A DNA stretch of 64,000 nucleotides, from positions 164,087 to 228,086 of the forward strand of contig PAUB01000050.1 in NCBI GenBank assembly GCA_002713695.1, in the 5' to 3' direction. This document shows, piece by piece, positions 8,165 through 17,345 of this stretch. The translations under genes and the position numbers were made by a program. The notes beneath the pieces are model-generated. The model was not told the origin of the DNA. It made no database searches and saw nothing but the letters and a program-made list of their open reading frames with translations. The stretch is from Opitutaceae bacterium. Its GTDB lineage: Bacteria > Verrucomicrobiota > Verrucomicrobiia > Opitutales > Opitutaceae. Position 1 is the first letter of the stretch. Every line of letters begins with the position of its first letter.

Positions 8165-8215
8165 GGAATTTTGGAATTCAGAATTTCGATTTTGGATTTT
8201 GGATTTATTCAATCC
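8165..8215. repeat. Short AT-rich degenerate repeat between ybaB and recR
   Basis: About 50 bp made of imperfect GGAATTTT/GGATTTT units (ggaattttggaattc ... gattttggattttgg). It sits immediately upstream of the recR start codon. It differs sharply in base composition from the GC-balanced neighbours and resembles the tandem attcagaattt-type microrepeats seen between genes in some bacteria. No coding or clear regulatory role is visible. Confidence 0.4.
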
Positions 8216-8251
8216 GATCCGCACCTCTGAGCAGACCTGCTGCTCTTAGCC

Positions 8252-8560
8252 TCACATGAAGCCGGGCATCTGGAAGGCTGAGGTCACTTTCTGCATCTCA
8301 GTATCGTTGTATTCCTTAGATTGATTCGCCGCATCCTGCACCGCGAGGAGCAGTGTTTCGGAGATCAACTTGGGATCTTCCTTCAGCAATTCGGGATCCA
8401 TCTCAAGGGACAGAAATTTACCGTTGCCGTTGATCTTGATTTTCACAGCACCACCGCCACTGGTGACGTCGATTTCTTTGGCATCGAGCTCGGTCTGAAG
8501 AGCTTCGACACCGCGCTGCATTTTCTGTGCTTGTTTGAGTAATTTACCTACACCGACCAT
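8252..8560 (-). CDS. YbaB/EbfC family nucleoid-associated protein
   Basis: A 102-residue protein of the expected size. The N-terminal long helix contains KLLKQAQKMQRGVEALQTEL. The core carries the family signature VTSGGGAVKIKINGNGKFLSLEMDPELL, and the second helix is LLLAVQDAANQSKEYNDTEMQKV. YbaB/EbfC dimers bind DNA with tweezer-like helices and are usually encoded next to recR, as here (87 bp apart, same strand). The protein probably helps organise the nucleoid; a direct role in RecR-dependent repair is suspected from gene order in many bacteria but not shown by this sequence. Confidence 0.93.
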   Translation of the reverse strand: MVGVGKLLKQAQKMQRGVEALQTELDAKEIDVTSGGGAVKIKINGNGKFLSLEMDPELLKEDPKLISETLLLAVQDAANQSKEYNDTEMQKVTSAFQMPGFM

Positions 8561-8615
8561 AATTATATTGAGTTAAAAACCTGAGATTGGCTCGCGCCTC
8601 GTAATGGCTGCAAGG

Positions 8616-9515
8616 CTAGAGTGCGGCGAGGATGGCTTCGTAGCCTGCTCGGTAATCAGGAAACTCCGGACGCCAGCCAACCATTTCCTTGATCTTGCGA
8701 TTAACAATCACCCGATCAGGCACAACGCGACGGCGCACACTAGGAAGTTCAGGATCGAAAACCGGACAAGGCAATTGCAGCCGCGAGGCCAACCACTCCG
8801 CGAGTTCACGCTTAGTCACAGGGGAATCGTCGGAGACATTGAACACTTCGTTTAGCAATTCATCGGGCGCGCTGAATGTAGACCAGATCGCACGACAGAT
8901 GTCATCACGATGAATCAGGTTGATTCGATGATCACCTCGCCCCGCCAAAGCACCACCGGCGCGAATTTGATTTAGCACATGATGGCGGCCTGGACCGTAA
9001 ATACCGGCGAGTCGCAAAATAAAACACCGCGTAAATGCGTCCGATTCACGGGCAAGTTTCTCTGCATCCAACAGTCGTGCTGTGCGCTCATTACCGGTGC
9101 CCGTTTCATCTGACTCGGAAACTTCTGCTCCATCGTCTTGCGGATAGATTGATGTGCTTCCCGTGTAAACGAAGCTGCCAACCTCTCTGTGCTTTGCCCA
9201 TTCGATCACTGAACGCATTCCATCCACATAGCTATGTTGATAACCCTCCACACCGCCGCCGCCAGAGCTCACGGAGTTAAGCACAAAATCAACGTTGCCT
9301 GCTATCTTGGGATGCCACCCATAGTTCGCCAAATCTCCTTCGATCACCTCAATCCCATCTTCTCGCAAATACTCTGCTTTCTCTAGATTGCGCTTGAGAG
9401 CCGTCACACGCATGCCACGAGCGACTCCCTGCCGCGCGAGCTCTCCGCCCACATAACCGGCCCCAAAAACGACGAGGTGCTTTTTATCAAAAAAACGGTG
9501 CGTAGAAGGTGACAT
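8616..9515 (-). CDS. NAD(P)-dependent epimerase/dehydratase-like protein (YeeZ type)
   Basis: A 299-residue extended short-chain dehydrogenase. The Rossmann motif is VVFGAGYVGGELARQG at about 15-30. The central strand SFVYTGSTSIYPQDDG carries the Ser/Thr-Ser-Tyr region typical of atypical, YeeZ-like members. RLAGIYGPGRH and INLIHRDDICRAIW match the NAD-dependent epimerase fold. The usual YxxxK catalytic pair is not obvious, so catalysis on a nucleotide sugar is uncertain. The start ATG at 9515 has a GGGA element seven bases upstream. It is divergent from the DJ-1 family gene with almost no intergenic space. The substrate is unknown. Confidence 0.78.
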   Translation of the reverse strand: MSPSTHRFFDKKHLVVFGAGYVGGELARQGVARGMRVTALKRNLEKAEYLREDGIEVIEGDLANYGWHPKIAGNVDFVLNSVSSGGGGVEGYQHSYVDGMRSVIEWAKHREVGSFVYTGSTSIYPQDDGAEVSESDETGTGNERTARLLDAEKLARESDAFTRCFILRLAGIYGPGRHHVLNQIRAGGALAGRGDHRINLIHRDDICRAIWSTFSAPDELLNEVFNVSDDSPVTKRELAEWLASRLQLPCPVFDPELPSVRRRVVPDRVIVNRKIKEMVGWRPEFPDYRAGYEAILAAL

Positions 9516-9524
9516 TTGTTTCCC

Positions 9525-10073
9525 ATGAAAGCCATGTCCAAGGTTCTCGCAATCCTCGCTGAAGGTTTTGAAGAAATCGAAGCGATCACCCCTATCGATC
9601 TACTCCGCCGAGCCGGGGTCGAAGTGACGCTCGCCGCTTTGGAGGACGGCAAGCACGTTACAGGTAAAATGGGGATCACCCTTCATGCCGATGCCAACCT
9701 CAGCGATCTAAACTCGGATGATTACGACTGCGTATTCCTTCCCGGCGGACCAGGGGTGAAACATCTTCGTGCCAGCGATAGAGTGATCGAAATCGTTCTC
9801 AAACAACATGCTAGCAAAAGATTACTCGCCGCGATCTGTGCAGCCCCAACGGTTTTGCACGATGCGGGAGTGCTCACAGACAAGCGCTATACAGCGCATT
9901 TTTCAGTAGGCAACGAACTCGCTGCGATCCTCTCGAACGAAAAAGTGATGCTTGATGGAAATGTGCTCACCTCACGAGGTGCCGGCACGGCGCTGGAATT
10001 CGGCTTAGTCCTAGTTGAGCAGCTAGTTGGCGATTCCAAATCTAAAGAGGTCAGCGACTCAATTTGCGTGTAA
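9525..10073 (+). CDS. DJ-1/PfpI family protein
   Basis: A 182-residue member of the ThiJ/DJ-1/PfpI family, close in layout to the YajL/DJ-1 branch. An N-terminal Glu lies in AEGFEEIEAITPIDLLRRAG. The nucleophile elbow Cys lies at about residue 105 in AAICAAPTVLHDAGVL, and the C-terminal region contains TSRGAGTALEFGLVLVEQL. Members act as glyoxalase III/deglycase-like or oxidative-stress chaperone proteins; the exact activity is debated. The ATG at 9525 is chosen over an in-frame TTG at 9516, which abuts the divergent gene; ATG 9534 is also possible. It faces away from the epimerase-like gene, so the two starts share a very small promoter region. Confidence 0.88.
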   Translation: MKAMSKVLAILAEGFEEIEAITPIDLLRRAGVEVTLAALEDGKHVTGKMGITLHADANLSDLNSDDYDCVFLPGGPGVKHLRASDRVIEIVLKQHASKRLLAAICAAPTVLHDAGVLTDKRYTAHFSVGNELAAILSNEKVMLDGNVLTSRGAGTALEFGLVLVEQLVGDSKSKEVSDSICV

Positions 10074-10149
10074 AACTGCATAGTTATCAACAGACTTGCG
10101 CAACTGTAGTGAATCCTTAGCGTTTACTTAATATAGGGCTTTATACCTA

Positions 10150-10166
10150 TACCCATTCAATGGGTA
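10150..10166. promoter_or_regulatory. Perfect 17-bp palindrome, possible operator
   Basis: TACCCATT-C-AATGGGTA is an exact inverted repeat of two 8-bp arms around one central base. It lies in non-coding sequence 65 bp before the broken amidotransferase start and about 400 bp before the oxidoreductase gene. Its size and symmetry suit a dimeric repressor site. No matching second copy was noticed in the window, and the protein that would bind it is unknown. Confidence 0.35.
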
Positions 10167-10231
10167 AACCTACCCCAATCCAGTCACGTGAGTCGCTTAC
10201 GAGAAGAAGCGAAGGGGCGAAGCCTTAACCT

Positions 10232-10345
10232 ATGTGCGGTATCGTAGGAATCGTCGGAACGAACCAATCTCCAGCATCTCGCGCTGAAGTGGTTGAGAGG
10301 ATGAAAACAGCCATGCTCCATCGTGGAATAGACTCCAATTCATAG
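10232..10345 (+). pseudogene. N-terminal stub of a class II glutamine amidotransferase (asparagine-synthetase-like)
   Basis: Thirty-seven codons begin with MCGIVGIVGT and continue to AEVVERMKTAMLHRGID before a TAG. The N-terminal Met-Cys pair supplies the Cys nucleophile of Ntn amidotransferases once Met is removed. The string MCGIVG...M...M.HRG.D is the hallmark opening of asparagine synthetase B-type proteins. The expected continuation (HRGPD followed by the LGHRRLAI block) is missing in all three forward frames of the next 200 bp. This appears to be a remnant left by a deletion rather than a point lesion. Confidence 0.6.
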
Positions 10346-10563
10346 AACCTATGCTCTTTGATCGTCTGATTCAGATGAGTAGTCACAAAGGAATAATCCT
10401 CCGCTGGCCGTGTAGCTGTGAAGCTGTAGGAATCGCGGCCAATGGTTCCAGTTATCAAGGATTACGCCGACGTATTCGGGCACAACTGCGAGCGATAGAT
10501 CGCATACTTCTACCCAACTTGTGGTTATAGCAGCCATCAATCATTTTCCAGCAACTCGCCTAT
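10346..10563. other. Non-coding stretch after the amidotransferase stub
   Basis: About 220 bp without a credible gene. A short frame ending at the TAG at 10528-10530 gives Arg-rich residues of no recognisable family, and minus-strand frames here are also unconvincing. It is presumably decayed DNA between the stub and the intact oxidoreductase gene, and it should contain the promoter of the latter. Confidence 0.4.
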
Positions 10564-11964
10564 ATGAATTCAAAAGATACTAATTACGACTTCGCCATCA
10601 TCGGCGGTGGTTCTGCTGGGTTCAACGCTGCCAGAGTCAGCACAGAACAAGGTATGAAAACCGCTGTCATCGATGGCGCTCAAGAATTGGGAGGACTGTG
10701 TATCCTTCGTGGTTGCATGCCCTCCAAAACTCTACTCTACGCTGCCGATGTGCTTCATCATGCGAAAATGGGCAGGAAATTCGGTCTCACCATCCCACAA
10801 GCTCGCGCTAATATGAAAGCGGTCCACGCCCGCAAACGGGAAATCATCGGAGACTTCGCCTCACATCGCCAGAAGCAGATCAAAAACGCCAAATTCGATC
10901 TCCATCAACACAGGGCCCGTTTCATTGATAAGCATACTGTTGAACTCAGTAACGGGACTAAACTGCGAGCTAAGAAATTCCTGATCGGCACCGGGTCTTC
11001 TGTTAGCACTCCTGATATCCCTGGTCTTCGGGAAGCCAATTTCTGGACCAGCGATGAGGTGCTGAATTTAGATTTCATTCCGAAAAGCGTCATCGTGCTA
11101 GGCGGTGGCATCGTCGCATGCGAGCTGACCCAATTCCTCAACCGCATCGGATCGCGTGTGATCCAGATACAGCGAAGCAAGCACATCCTGCGTGACCACT
11201 CACTCGAAGCCGCCGAGGTGGTCGAGAAGGCATTTAGTGATGAAGGCATTGAACTGTTTACCGGAACCGAGCTACGGGAAGTAAAACAAACAGCTCAGGG
11301 CTTTAGCGTAAAGTTTAAGCATAAGGATAAAATCATCACACGGCGCTCAGCCCACGGATTTAATGCCTTGGGACGTTCGCCCAACACAGCTAATCTGCAG
11401 CTAGAAGCAGCAGGCGTGAATACCAGAAGCAGTGGGCAAATCATCACGAATCGCTGGCAGCAAACAACAGCAGCACATATCTATGCGGCAGGTGATTGCT
11501 CAGGCCCCCATGAAATCGTGCACGTAGCTATTCAACAAGGTGAACTCGCCGCCAGGCACGCCCACGGGATTCGTAAATTGAAACCCATAGATTACGACCT
11601 GCTGCTGGGAGTCGTCTTCACCGATCCTCAGCTCGCGACAATCGGAAAAAACGAGTCTCAATTGAAAGCCGAAAGCATCCCCTACCTCGCCAAATCCTAC
11701 CCTTTCGATGATCACGGGAAATCGATACTCATGGAGGCCAAATATGGCTACGTGAAGGTATTCGCAGAACCCAGCAAAGGGCGAATCCTCGGTGCCGAAA
11801 TTGTCGGGAAAGACGCCGGCGAACTCATCCATTGCTTCACCACTCCACTCGCCATGAGAGCAACCGTATTAGATATGCTGCGCGCTCCTTGGTATCACCC
11901 TACGTTAGCTGAGATTATCACTTATCCGCTGGAAGATATTGCTGAAAAAATATCGTCCGCCTAA
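10564..11964 (+). CDS. FAD-dependent pyridine nucleotide-disulfide oxidoreductase (dihydrolipoamide dehydrogenase/mercuric reductase-like)
   Basis: A 466-residue class I flavoprotein disulfide reductase. The FAD-binding motif GGGSAGFNAA is at about 14-23. The redox pair Cys46/Cys51 lies in GGLCILRGCMPSKTLL. The NAD(P) motif is VLGGGIVACELTQFL, the second FAD motif is IYAAGDCSG, and the C-terminal His-Glu dyad lies in YHPTLAEII. All parts needed for activity are present. It differs clearly from the second lpd-like gene at 41036-42433, and it lacks the N-terminal heavy-metal domain and C-terminal Cys pair of true mercuric reductases. It is probably a soluble NAD(P)H:disulfide or quinone-type reductase. 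It is followed one base later by the FkbM gene. Confidence 0.85.
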   Translation: MNSKDTNYDFAIIGGGSAGFNAARVSTEQGMKTAVIDGAQELGGLCILRGCMPSKTLLYAADVLHHAKMGRKFGLTIPQARANMKAVHARKREIIGDFASHRQKQIKNAKFDLHQHRARFIDKHTVELSNGTKLRAKKFLIGTGSSVSTPDIPGLREANFWTSDEVLNLDFIPKSVIVLGGGIVACELTQFLNRIGSRVIQIQRSKHILRDHSLEAAEVVEKAFSDEGIELFTGTELREVKQTAQGFSVKFKHKDKIITRRSAHGFNALGRSPNTANLQLEAAGVNTRSSGQIITNRWQQTTAAHIYAAGDCSGPHEIVHVAIQQGELAARHAHGIRKLKPIDYDLLLGVVFTDPQLATIGKNESQLKAESIPYLAKSYPFDDHGKSILMEAKYGYVKVFAEPSKGRILGAEIVGKDAGELIHCFTTPLAMRATVLDMLRAPWYHPTLAEIITYPLEDIAEKISSA

Positions 11965-11965
11965 T

Positions 11966-12727
11966 ATGTCCAATTCTCTGCTGACGCTCATAGCCAATTC
12001 ATTCATCGGACGCTTTCTCGTTCGGGTTAAGAGTGGCGTCGCCAAAGGAGCACGATGGTCACTCTACCTATGGACCTCCTATTGGAGGGGAACGCATGAA
12101 GCCGAGGAGCAAGAGCAGATGCCCAGATTATTTGAAAACTGGAAGGGACTCCACGTCTGGGATCTCGGCAGCCACTATGGCATCTACGCTGTGGGTTTAG
12201 GACTGCGAATTGCTCCCACGGGTTCAGCAGCTGCCTTTGAGCCAAACCCTCTTAGCTTTTCACGGCTGAAACTTCATGTCGCTCGCAATAAATTAGATCA
12301 CGTTTACATATTCCCCTGCGTCGTAAGTGATAGCCATGGGCAACAGCGCATGTTTTATTATGAAGGGATGGAAACCACGAGTTCGCACCTCGCCTATGAG
12401 AATAAAACTTGAAACGAAACTATCGAAACGGCGGATGTCGCCACGGTGCGACTCGACGATCTCGTCGCGGGTGAGAAAATATCTCCTCCTGATTTCATCA
12501 AAGTTGATGTCGAGGGGCATGGCCACAAGGCACTATCAGGAGCTAAGGATACAATACGAAAACACCGCCCTACACTTGTAATCGGTATGCATAGCCAAGA
12601 CGAAATAGATGGGATCATGGAAATCCTGCCTCCACTTCACTACAAAATAGCTTCGATTGATAGCACTGCACCAAAAACACCGACAGCTAACTACGATTAC
12701 ATCTTCAAACCAACCGTTATAGAGTGA
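11966..12727 (+). pseudogene. FkbM family SAM-dependent methyltransferase interrupted by an in-frame TGA
   Basis: One continuous reading frame of 253 sense codons is broken only by TGA at 12410-12412 (codon 149). Before the stop are the SAM-binding elements HVWDLGSHYGIYAVGLGL and AAFEPNP. After it come VRLDDL and the FkbM signature DFIKVDVEGHGHKALSGA, then a normal C-terminus. FkbM enzymes O-methylate sugars or polyketide hydroxyls. Both halves are needed for the fold, so the gene is probably inactive unless TGA is read through or is an error for TGG. The start ATG at 11966 follows the stop of the oxidoreductase by one base, indicating cotranscription. Confidence 0.75.
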
Positions 12728-12772
12728 GCTCCACGCTTTACCATTCACCCTAACTCCACTGGCTCTATTTTC

Positions 12773-13840
12773 ATGCAAAACTACCAAGTCCCTACTTTCC
12801 TTAACGAACTGCTCCAGGCGAAGTCTCCTTCGGGATATGAGTCGGAAGCTCAAACGGTCTTTGATCGGCATGTTAAACCTGCCACCGATGCCTACACGAA
12901 TGACCCTATGGGGAATCGGATTGCGACTCTAAACCCTGAAGGCGATCCCGTGCTCATGCTCGCGGGACATCTCGATGAACTCGGACTCATCATCACCTAT
13001 ATCAACGAACAAGGATTTCTCTATTTCGACACCATTGGTGGTCATGATCTGACAGTGGTTTCCGGACGGCGCGTCATTATTCAAACGGCCAATGGCCCCG
13101 TGGTCGGAGTTACCGGCAAACGTGCGATTCACCTTATGACTCCTGAGGACCGCAAGAAAGTCCCCGAGAAACACGAAATGTGGATCGACATTGCTGTCGC
13201 CGATAAAGCCGAAGCGCACGAGCGAGTAGCCCTCGGCGATGTCGCTACCTACGATCATGAGCTGCAACTCATCAACGGCAGTGTCGGTGCCGCTCGCGCC
13301 TTCGACAACAAGGCCGGTGCCTACATCGTGGGGGAAACATTGATTCGACTCTCCAAGGAAAAGGCCAACCTCGCCGCCAAGCTCGTCTGTGCAGGGACTT
13401 CCCAGGAAGAGATCGGAGTGCGTGGTGCGACTACGGCAGCCCATGCAGTTAATCCGCACATCGCGGTGGCAATCGATGTCGGTCATGCCACCGATCACCC
13501 TGATTGCGATAATCGTAAGTATGGCGAAACGAAACTCGGTGGCGGCCCCATCATTTGTCGTGGCGCTAACATCAACCCAAAGATCTATCAACGTCTCCTC
13601 GATGCCGCTAAAAAAGCTGGGGGCCCTTATCAACTCGAAGCTGACCCTCGCCCTACCGGCACAGATGCCCGTGCAATCCAGACGGCACGCGGCGGTGTTG
13701 CTACCGGATTAATCAGTGTGCCATTGCGCTACATGCATACGCCAAGCGAAATGGTCGATCTTGAGGATATCGAGCGCACCATCCTCCTCTTAGTTGAATT
13801 CGCGAAGTCTCTCGAAAAAGGGGACTACGCTCACTGGTAA
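12773..13840 (+). CDS. M42 family metallopeptidase (glutamyl aminopeptidase/tetrahedral aminopeptidase type)
   Basis: A 355-residue co-catalytic dinuclear metal aminopeptidase. The expected ligands are all visible: His66 and Asp68 in AGHLDELGL, Asp in RAFDNKAGAY, the Glu pair in SQEEIGVRGA (general base plus ligand), Asp in AIDVGHATDHP, and a C-terminal His in RYMHTPSEMVD. M42 enzymes form large tetrahedral dodecamers that trim peptides released by proteases. It converges with clpX, whose proteolytic output could supply peptides, though that link is only positional. A strong bidirectional terminator separates the two genes. Confidence 0.92.
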   Translation: MQNYQVPTFLNELLQAKSPSGYESEAQTVFDRHVKPATDAYTNDPMGNRIATLNPEGDPVLMLAGHLDELGLIITYINEQGFLYFDTIGGHDLTVVSGRRVIIQTANGPVVGVTGKRAIHLMTPEDRKKVPEKHEMWIDIAVADKAEAHERVALGDVATYDHELQLINGSVGAARAFDNKAGAYIVGETLIRLSKEKANLAAKLVCAGTSQEEIGVRGATTAAHAVNPHIAVAIDVGHATDHPDCDNRKYGETKLGGGPIICRGANINPKIYQRLLDAAKKAGGPYQLEADPRPTGTDARAIQTARGGVATGLISVPLRYMHTPSEMVDLEDIERTILLLVEFAKSLEKGDYAHW

Positions 13841-13863
13841 ATTTAATTACTCATCCAACAAAA

Positions 13864-13890
13864 AGCCCCGCAGTTAATCGCGGGGCTTTT
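13864..13890. terminator. Bidirectional intrinsic terminator between the M42 peptidase and clpX
   Basis: The 8-bp stem AGCCCCGC/GCGGGGCT has an 8-nt loop. An A-run precedes it and a T-run follows it, so it can stop both the plus-strand peptidase transcript and the minus-strand tig-clpP-clpX transcript. Confidence 0.93.
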
Positions 13891-13911
13891 TTGTTGGCAG
13901 AGGCTCTTGGA

Positions 13912-15216
13912 TTACGCGGCGTCTTTTCGAGCCTGAACTTTCTTCGTGCGACGAATCGTGGGGCGACGTTTTCCTGCCACCGCCGCGGCATCAATCACTA
14001 CTTCCTCTACATCGTCGCGTTGCGGAATTTCATACATCACTTCGAGCATGATAGTCTCCATGATCGAGCGAAGAGCTCTGGCTCCCGTCTTCAAATCAAC
14101 GGCCTTCTGAGCGATCCCTTTGATCGCGTCAGGCGTAAAGCGCAGTCGCACGCCATCCATTGCAAACAGTTTAGTATATTGCTTAACAATGGCGTTCTTC
14201 GTGTTGAGCAAAACCTTCTCCAGATCCTTAATCGATAATTGATCTAGCACCGAGATCACCGGCAAGCGGCCGATAAATTCGGGGATCATTCCAAAACGCA
14301 CCAGATCTTCCGGCGCGATCTCTTTCATCAATTGCTCGGCCGTCAGGGCTTCTTCCTGGCGAGTCGCAGCTGAGGCAAAGCCCAACGAATTGTGACCACG
14401 ACGTCGTTTAACAATATCATCCAGTCCGGCAAAGGCCCCCCCGCAAATGAACAGGATGTTGGCTGTGTTGATCTGAACATACTCCTGATTGGGATGCTTA
14501 CGTCCGCCCTGAGGTGGCACATTGCAAACCGAACCTTCCAAAATTTTCAGCAGTCCCTGTTGCACACCTTCCCCGGAAACATCTCGGGTAATCGAAACGT
14601 TCTCCGTCTTGCGCCCGATCTTATCGATTTCATCCACATAGATGATCCCGCATTCAGCTCGTTTCACATCGTAGTTCGCATTTTGCAGAAGACGCAGGAC
14701 AATATTTTCCACGTCATCGCCAACATAACCGGCCTCGGTTAAAGTCGTGGCATCGGCAATGGCAAAGGGCACATCGAGCACACGGGCCAATGAACGGGCC
14801 AATAGTGTTTTCCCTGTGCCAGTTGGACCAGCCAGCAGGATATTACTCTTCTCCACTTCAACATCGCTAAACTCAGGTGAGAGCTCGACGCCATCGCTCG
14901 CGGGTTGGTGAGCATCAAAGTTGAGTCGCTTGTAGTGGTTGTAGACCGCCACCGAAAGCACCTTCTTGGCGTGATCTTGCCCGATCACGAAATCATCCAG
15001 AGTCTTCTTTATATCGCTTGGCATGATTAAGCGAAACGCTGGTTTGCTTTCACCATCTGTCTCTTCCGGTGCCTTTACCTCGCGGTCGATAATCGTCTTA
15101 CAAACGTTCACGCACGCGTCGCAAATATACACACCAGGTCCTGCGATAATCTTCTTCACCTCAGTCTGCGATTTACCACAGAAAGAACAGAGGGTCATGC
15201 GTGAGGATTTAGCCAT
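13912..15216 (-). CDS. clpX: ATP-dependent Clp protease ATP-binding subunit ClpX
   Basis: A 434-residue AAA+ unfoldase. The N-terminal zinc domain has Cys10, Cys13, Cys32 and Cys35 (CSFCGKS ... CDACVNVC). The Walker A motif [12 protein letters not shown] is at about 130-141 and Walker B is [11 protein letters not shown]. Sensor and pore segments follow ([15 protein letters not shown]). The C-terminal small domain ends [21 protein letters not shown]. ClpX recognises tagged proteins, including SsrA-tagged ones, and threads them into ClpP. It is the last gene of the conserved tig-clpP-clpX operon. The C-terminus is extended by a basic tail ([19 protein letters not shown]). Confidence 0.98.
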   Translation of the reverse strand: MAKSSRMTLCSFCGKSQTEVKKIIAGPGVYICDACVNVCKTIIDREVKAPEETDGESKPAFRLIMPSDIKKTLDDFVIGQDHAKKVLSVAVYNHYKRLNFDAHQPASDGVELSPEFSDVEVEKSNILLAGPTGTGKTLLARSLARVLDVPFAIADATTLTEAGYVGDDVENIVLRLLQNANYDVKRAECGIIYVDEIDKIGRKTENVSITRDVSGEGVQQGLLKILEGSVCNVPPQGGRKHPNQEYVQINTANILFICGGAFAGLDDIVKRRRGHNSLGFASAATRQEEALTAEQLMKEIAPEDLVRFGMIPEFIGRLPVISVLDQLSIKDLEKVLLNTKNAIVKQYTKLFAMDGVRLRFTPDAIKGIAQKAVDLKTGARALRSIMETIMLEVMYEIPQRDDVEEVVIDAAAVAGKRRPTIRRTKKVQARKDAA

Positions 15217-15266
15217 GGCGTAAAGTCGTTAGATTCGCGGTAAATGTCGATCTATCGCTATCGGTC

Positions 15267-15887
15267 TCAAGCAGCTGGTTGGACCGAGATATTTTCAGCT
15301 TCCTTGGTAGATTCCACCACATGATCAACGAGTCCATATTCCTTGGCCTCGAGAGCACTCATATAGTTGTCGCGATCCGAATCCTTCTGGACTTGCTCGG
15401 GATCTTTGCCGGTGTGCTTCGCGATTACCTCGCTGAGCGTTTTGCGCCATTGAAGAATCTCACGTGCCGCGATGGTGATGTCAGCCGCTTGGCCTCCCGC
15501 ACCACCCGAAGGTTGATGAATCATCATCCGGCTGTTTGGCAGGGCGAAGCGTTTACCCTTCGTTCCTGCCGCGAGCAATACCGTGCTCATGCTGGCCGCC
15601 ATGCCTACACAGTAAGTAACGATGTCACATTGGAGAAAATTCATCGTGTCGTAGATGGCCATACCACCTGTCACGACACCACCAGGTGAATTGATGTAGA
15701 GTTGGATATCCTTCTTGGGATCTTCCATCTGCAGAAAGAACATCTGCGCGATCACGAGATTGGCGACCGTGTCATCAATCGGCGTGCCGATAAAAATGAT
15801 ACGATCCTTCAACAATCGTGAATAGATATCCATCGATCGCTCACCGCGACCGGTATTTTCTAGGACAATAGGGACGTAATAGCTCAC
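15267..15887 (-). CDS. clpP: ATP-dependent Clp protease proteolytic subunit ClpP
   Basis: A 206-residue serine protease subunit of normal length. The catalytic triad is Ser99 (GMAASMS), His124 (MMIHQPSGG) and Asp173 ([18 protein letters not shown]). The N-terminal region [26 protein letters not shown] is typical of processed ClpP and supplies the axial loops that contact ClpX. It forms the tetradecameric chamber that degrades substrates unfolded by ClpX. It lies between tig and clpX with short gaps (16 and 50 bp), which indicates a single transcript. Only one clpP is present in this window. Confidence 0.98.
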   Translation of the reverse strand: MSYYVPIVLENTGRGERSMDIYSRLLKDRIIFIGTPIDDTVANLVIAQMFFLQMEDPKKDIQLYINSPGGVVTGGMAIYDTMNFLQCDIVTYCVGMAASMSTVLLAAGTKGKRFALPNSRMMIHQPSGGAGGQAADITIAAREILQWRKTLSEVIAKHTGKDPEQVQKDSDRDNYMSALEAKEYGLVDHVVESTKEAENISVQPAA

Positions 15888-15903
15888 TGGTTATTCCTGG
15901 GAT

Positions 15904-17226
15904 TTATGCCTTCGGTTCAACTATAGTCACCGTAGCCTTAGAAACGAGGAAATCAACTGCCTTGTCGAAAATGATGGATTGCTGCACCGACTGAAGCGCG
16001 TCGCGATTCTTCGAAAGTTCCTTCACCAGTTGATCCGGCTTCTGCTGCGTGCGCATCGCTTCACGTTGAATGAAGCCATTGATATCGTTCTCATCGACCT
16101 GAAGTTTTTCCGCTTCGGCGATTTTGGCCAAGGCGAGCTGCATCTTCACTCTACCAACAGCTGCCTTTTTCGCATTCTCGGTGAGTTCATTCTTATCCTT
16201 CTCGAACTGATCCTGAGGCATACCCCGACGCATGTTCTCTTCGATAAACTGGCGGAGCACATTTTGCGTCTCGGTTTCGACCAATGATTCAGGGGCATCA
16301 AACTTTAGTTCGGCCAACATCGCCTCGTTAACCTGGCGACGCTGCTCGGAGATATTACGCTGCTCCTTCTGCATCTTGATATTATTACGCACGTTGGTCT
16401 TTAGGCCCTCGAGATCATCAGCTTGGTTCGCTTTGAAAAAGGCTTCGTCTAAAGTAGGCATCACACGTTCGCGAATTTCCTGCACTTCCACGGCGTAGGT
16501 AGCTTTCTTACCCGCCAGATCAGGTGCAGCTCCAAACTCAGCAGGGAACTCGATTTCCACATCCTTTTTGTCGCCAGCTTTAAGACCAGCGAGGTGTTTA
16601 CCCAAGCCCGGGATCACGCCTTCGTGTTCGCCTTCAACCTCTTCCCATGTTTGTGGGACTTTACCATAGATTTGCTTGTCCGGAACGAGTTCAGCGATCG
16701 CCTTGCCATCAATCGCACCTTCGTAAGAGAGTTTCACATAATCGCTCTTTTGGCCTTCACGTTCAGCGACATTAAATTCTGAACGCTCGCCACGTAGCTG
16801 ATCGATCGCCTTTTCGACCTCATCCTCAGTCGCGTCAGTCGAAGTGATTTCTGTTTTCAGCCCCTTATATTCGGGCAACTCAAATTCCGGGCGCACATCG
16901 ACCGTGATTGTGATTGCGGCAGACAAACCTGCCTCGATCGTGCCCGGCTCAACATTCACGATGTTGAGAACATCAAGCTTATGCTCTTCCAGGGCCTCAC
17001 GGTAAGCCTTCGAGGTGACCTTCTGCTTGAACTCCTCAGCGATATCCTTGGCGAAACGCTTGGCGATCATCGCTGCTGGAGCCTTTCCAGGGCGAAACCC
17101 AGGGATGCGTGCTTGCTTGGTAAACTCCTTCAACACGGCTTGGTGCTCGGTATCGACTTCGCTCTTATCGAGCGTGGCGACGAGGCTCTTACGGGTATCG
17201 GAGATGGAATTTAGTTGGACGTTCAC
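15904..17226 (-). CDS. tig: Trigger factor
   Basis: A 440-residue ribosome-associated chaperone and peptidyl-prolyl isomerase. The ribosome-binding tail carries the signature GFRPGKAP within the N-terminal domain. A PPIase (FKBP-like) domain follows at about 150-245 (DYVKLSYEGAIDGK ... VIPGLGKHLAGLKAGDKKDVEIEFP). The rest is the helical arms domain. It binds nascent chains at the exit tunnel of the ribosome. It heads tig-clpP-clpX, coupling folding to proteolysis at transcript level. The upstream gap (17227-17345) is shared with the divergent tsaB gene and should hold both promoters. Confidence 0.97.
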   Translation of the reverse strand: MNVQLNSISDTRKSLVATLDKSEVDTEHQAVLKEFTKQARIPGFRPGKAPAAMIAKRFAKDIAEEFKQKVTSKAYREALEEHKLDVLNIVNVEPGTIEAGLSAAITITVDVRPEFELPEYKGLKTEITSTDATEDEVEKAIDQLRGERSEFNVAEREGQKSDYVKLSYEGAIDGKAIAELVPDKQIYGKVPQTWEEVEGEHEGVIPGLGKHLAGLKAGDKKDVEIEFPAEFGAAPDLAGKKATYAVEVQEIRERVMPTLDEAFFKANQADDLEGLKTNVRNNIKMQKEQRNISEQRRQVNEAMLAELKFDAPESLVETETQNVLRQFIEENMRRGMPQDQFEKDKNELTENAKKAAVGRVKMQLALAKIAEAEKLQVDENDINGFIQREAMRTQQKPDQLVKELSKNRDALQSVQQSIIFDKAVDFLVSKATVTIVEPKA

Positions 17227-17345
17227 AGATTTCAGATGACGAGATTAATATAAAGAATTGGTCACCCTACTCCTCCCCCCTACCCGGTCAATGATGGATT
17301 CTGCGCGCTTGCAGCAACCCGCCTCGCGACCTTTGATAGAGCCCT

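Noticed and set aside
8165..8224. Longer RecR with 20 extra N-terminal residues
   Set aside because: The extension is encoded by an AT-rich microrepeat, and RecR family proteins start at MTPAFEKL.
12410..12412. Selenocysteine at the FkbM TGA
   Set aside because: FkbM enzymes need no selenocysteine there and no downstream hairpin was evident; loss of a sense codon is simpler.
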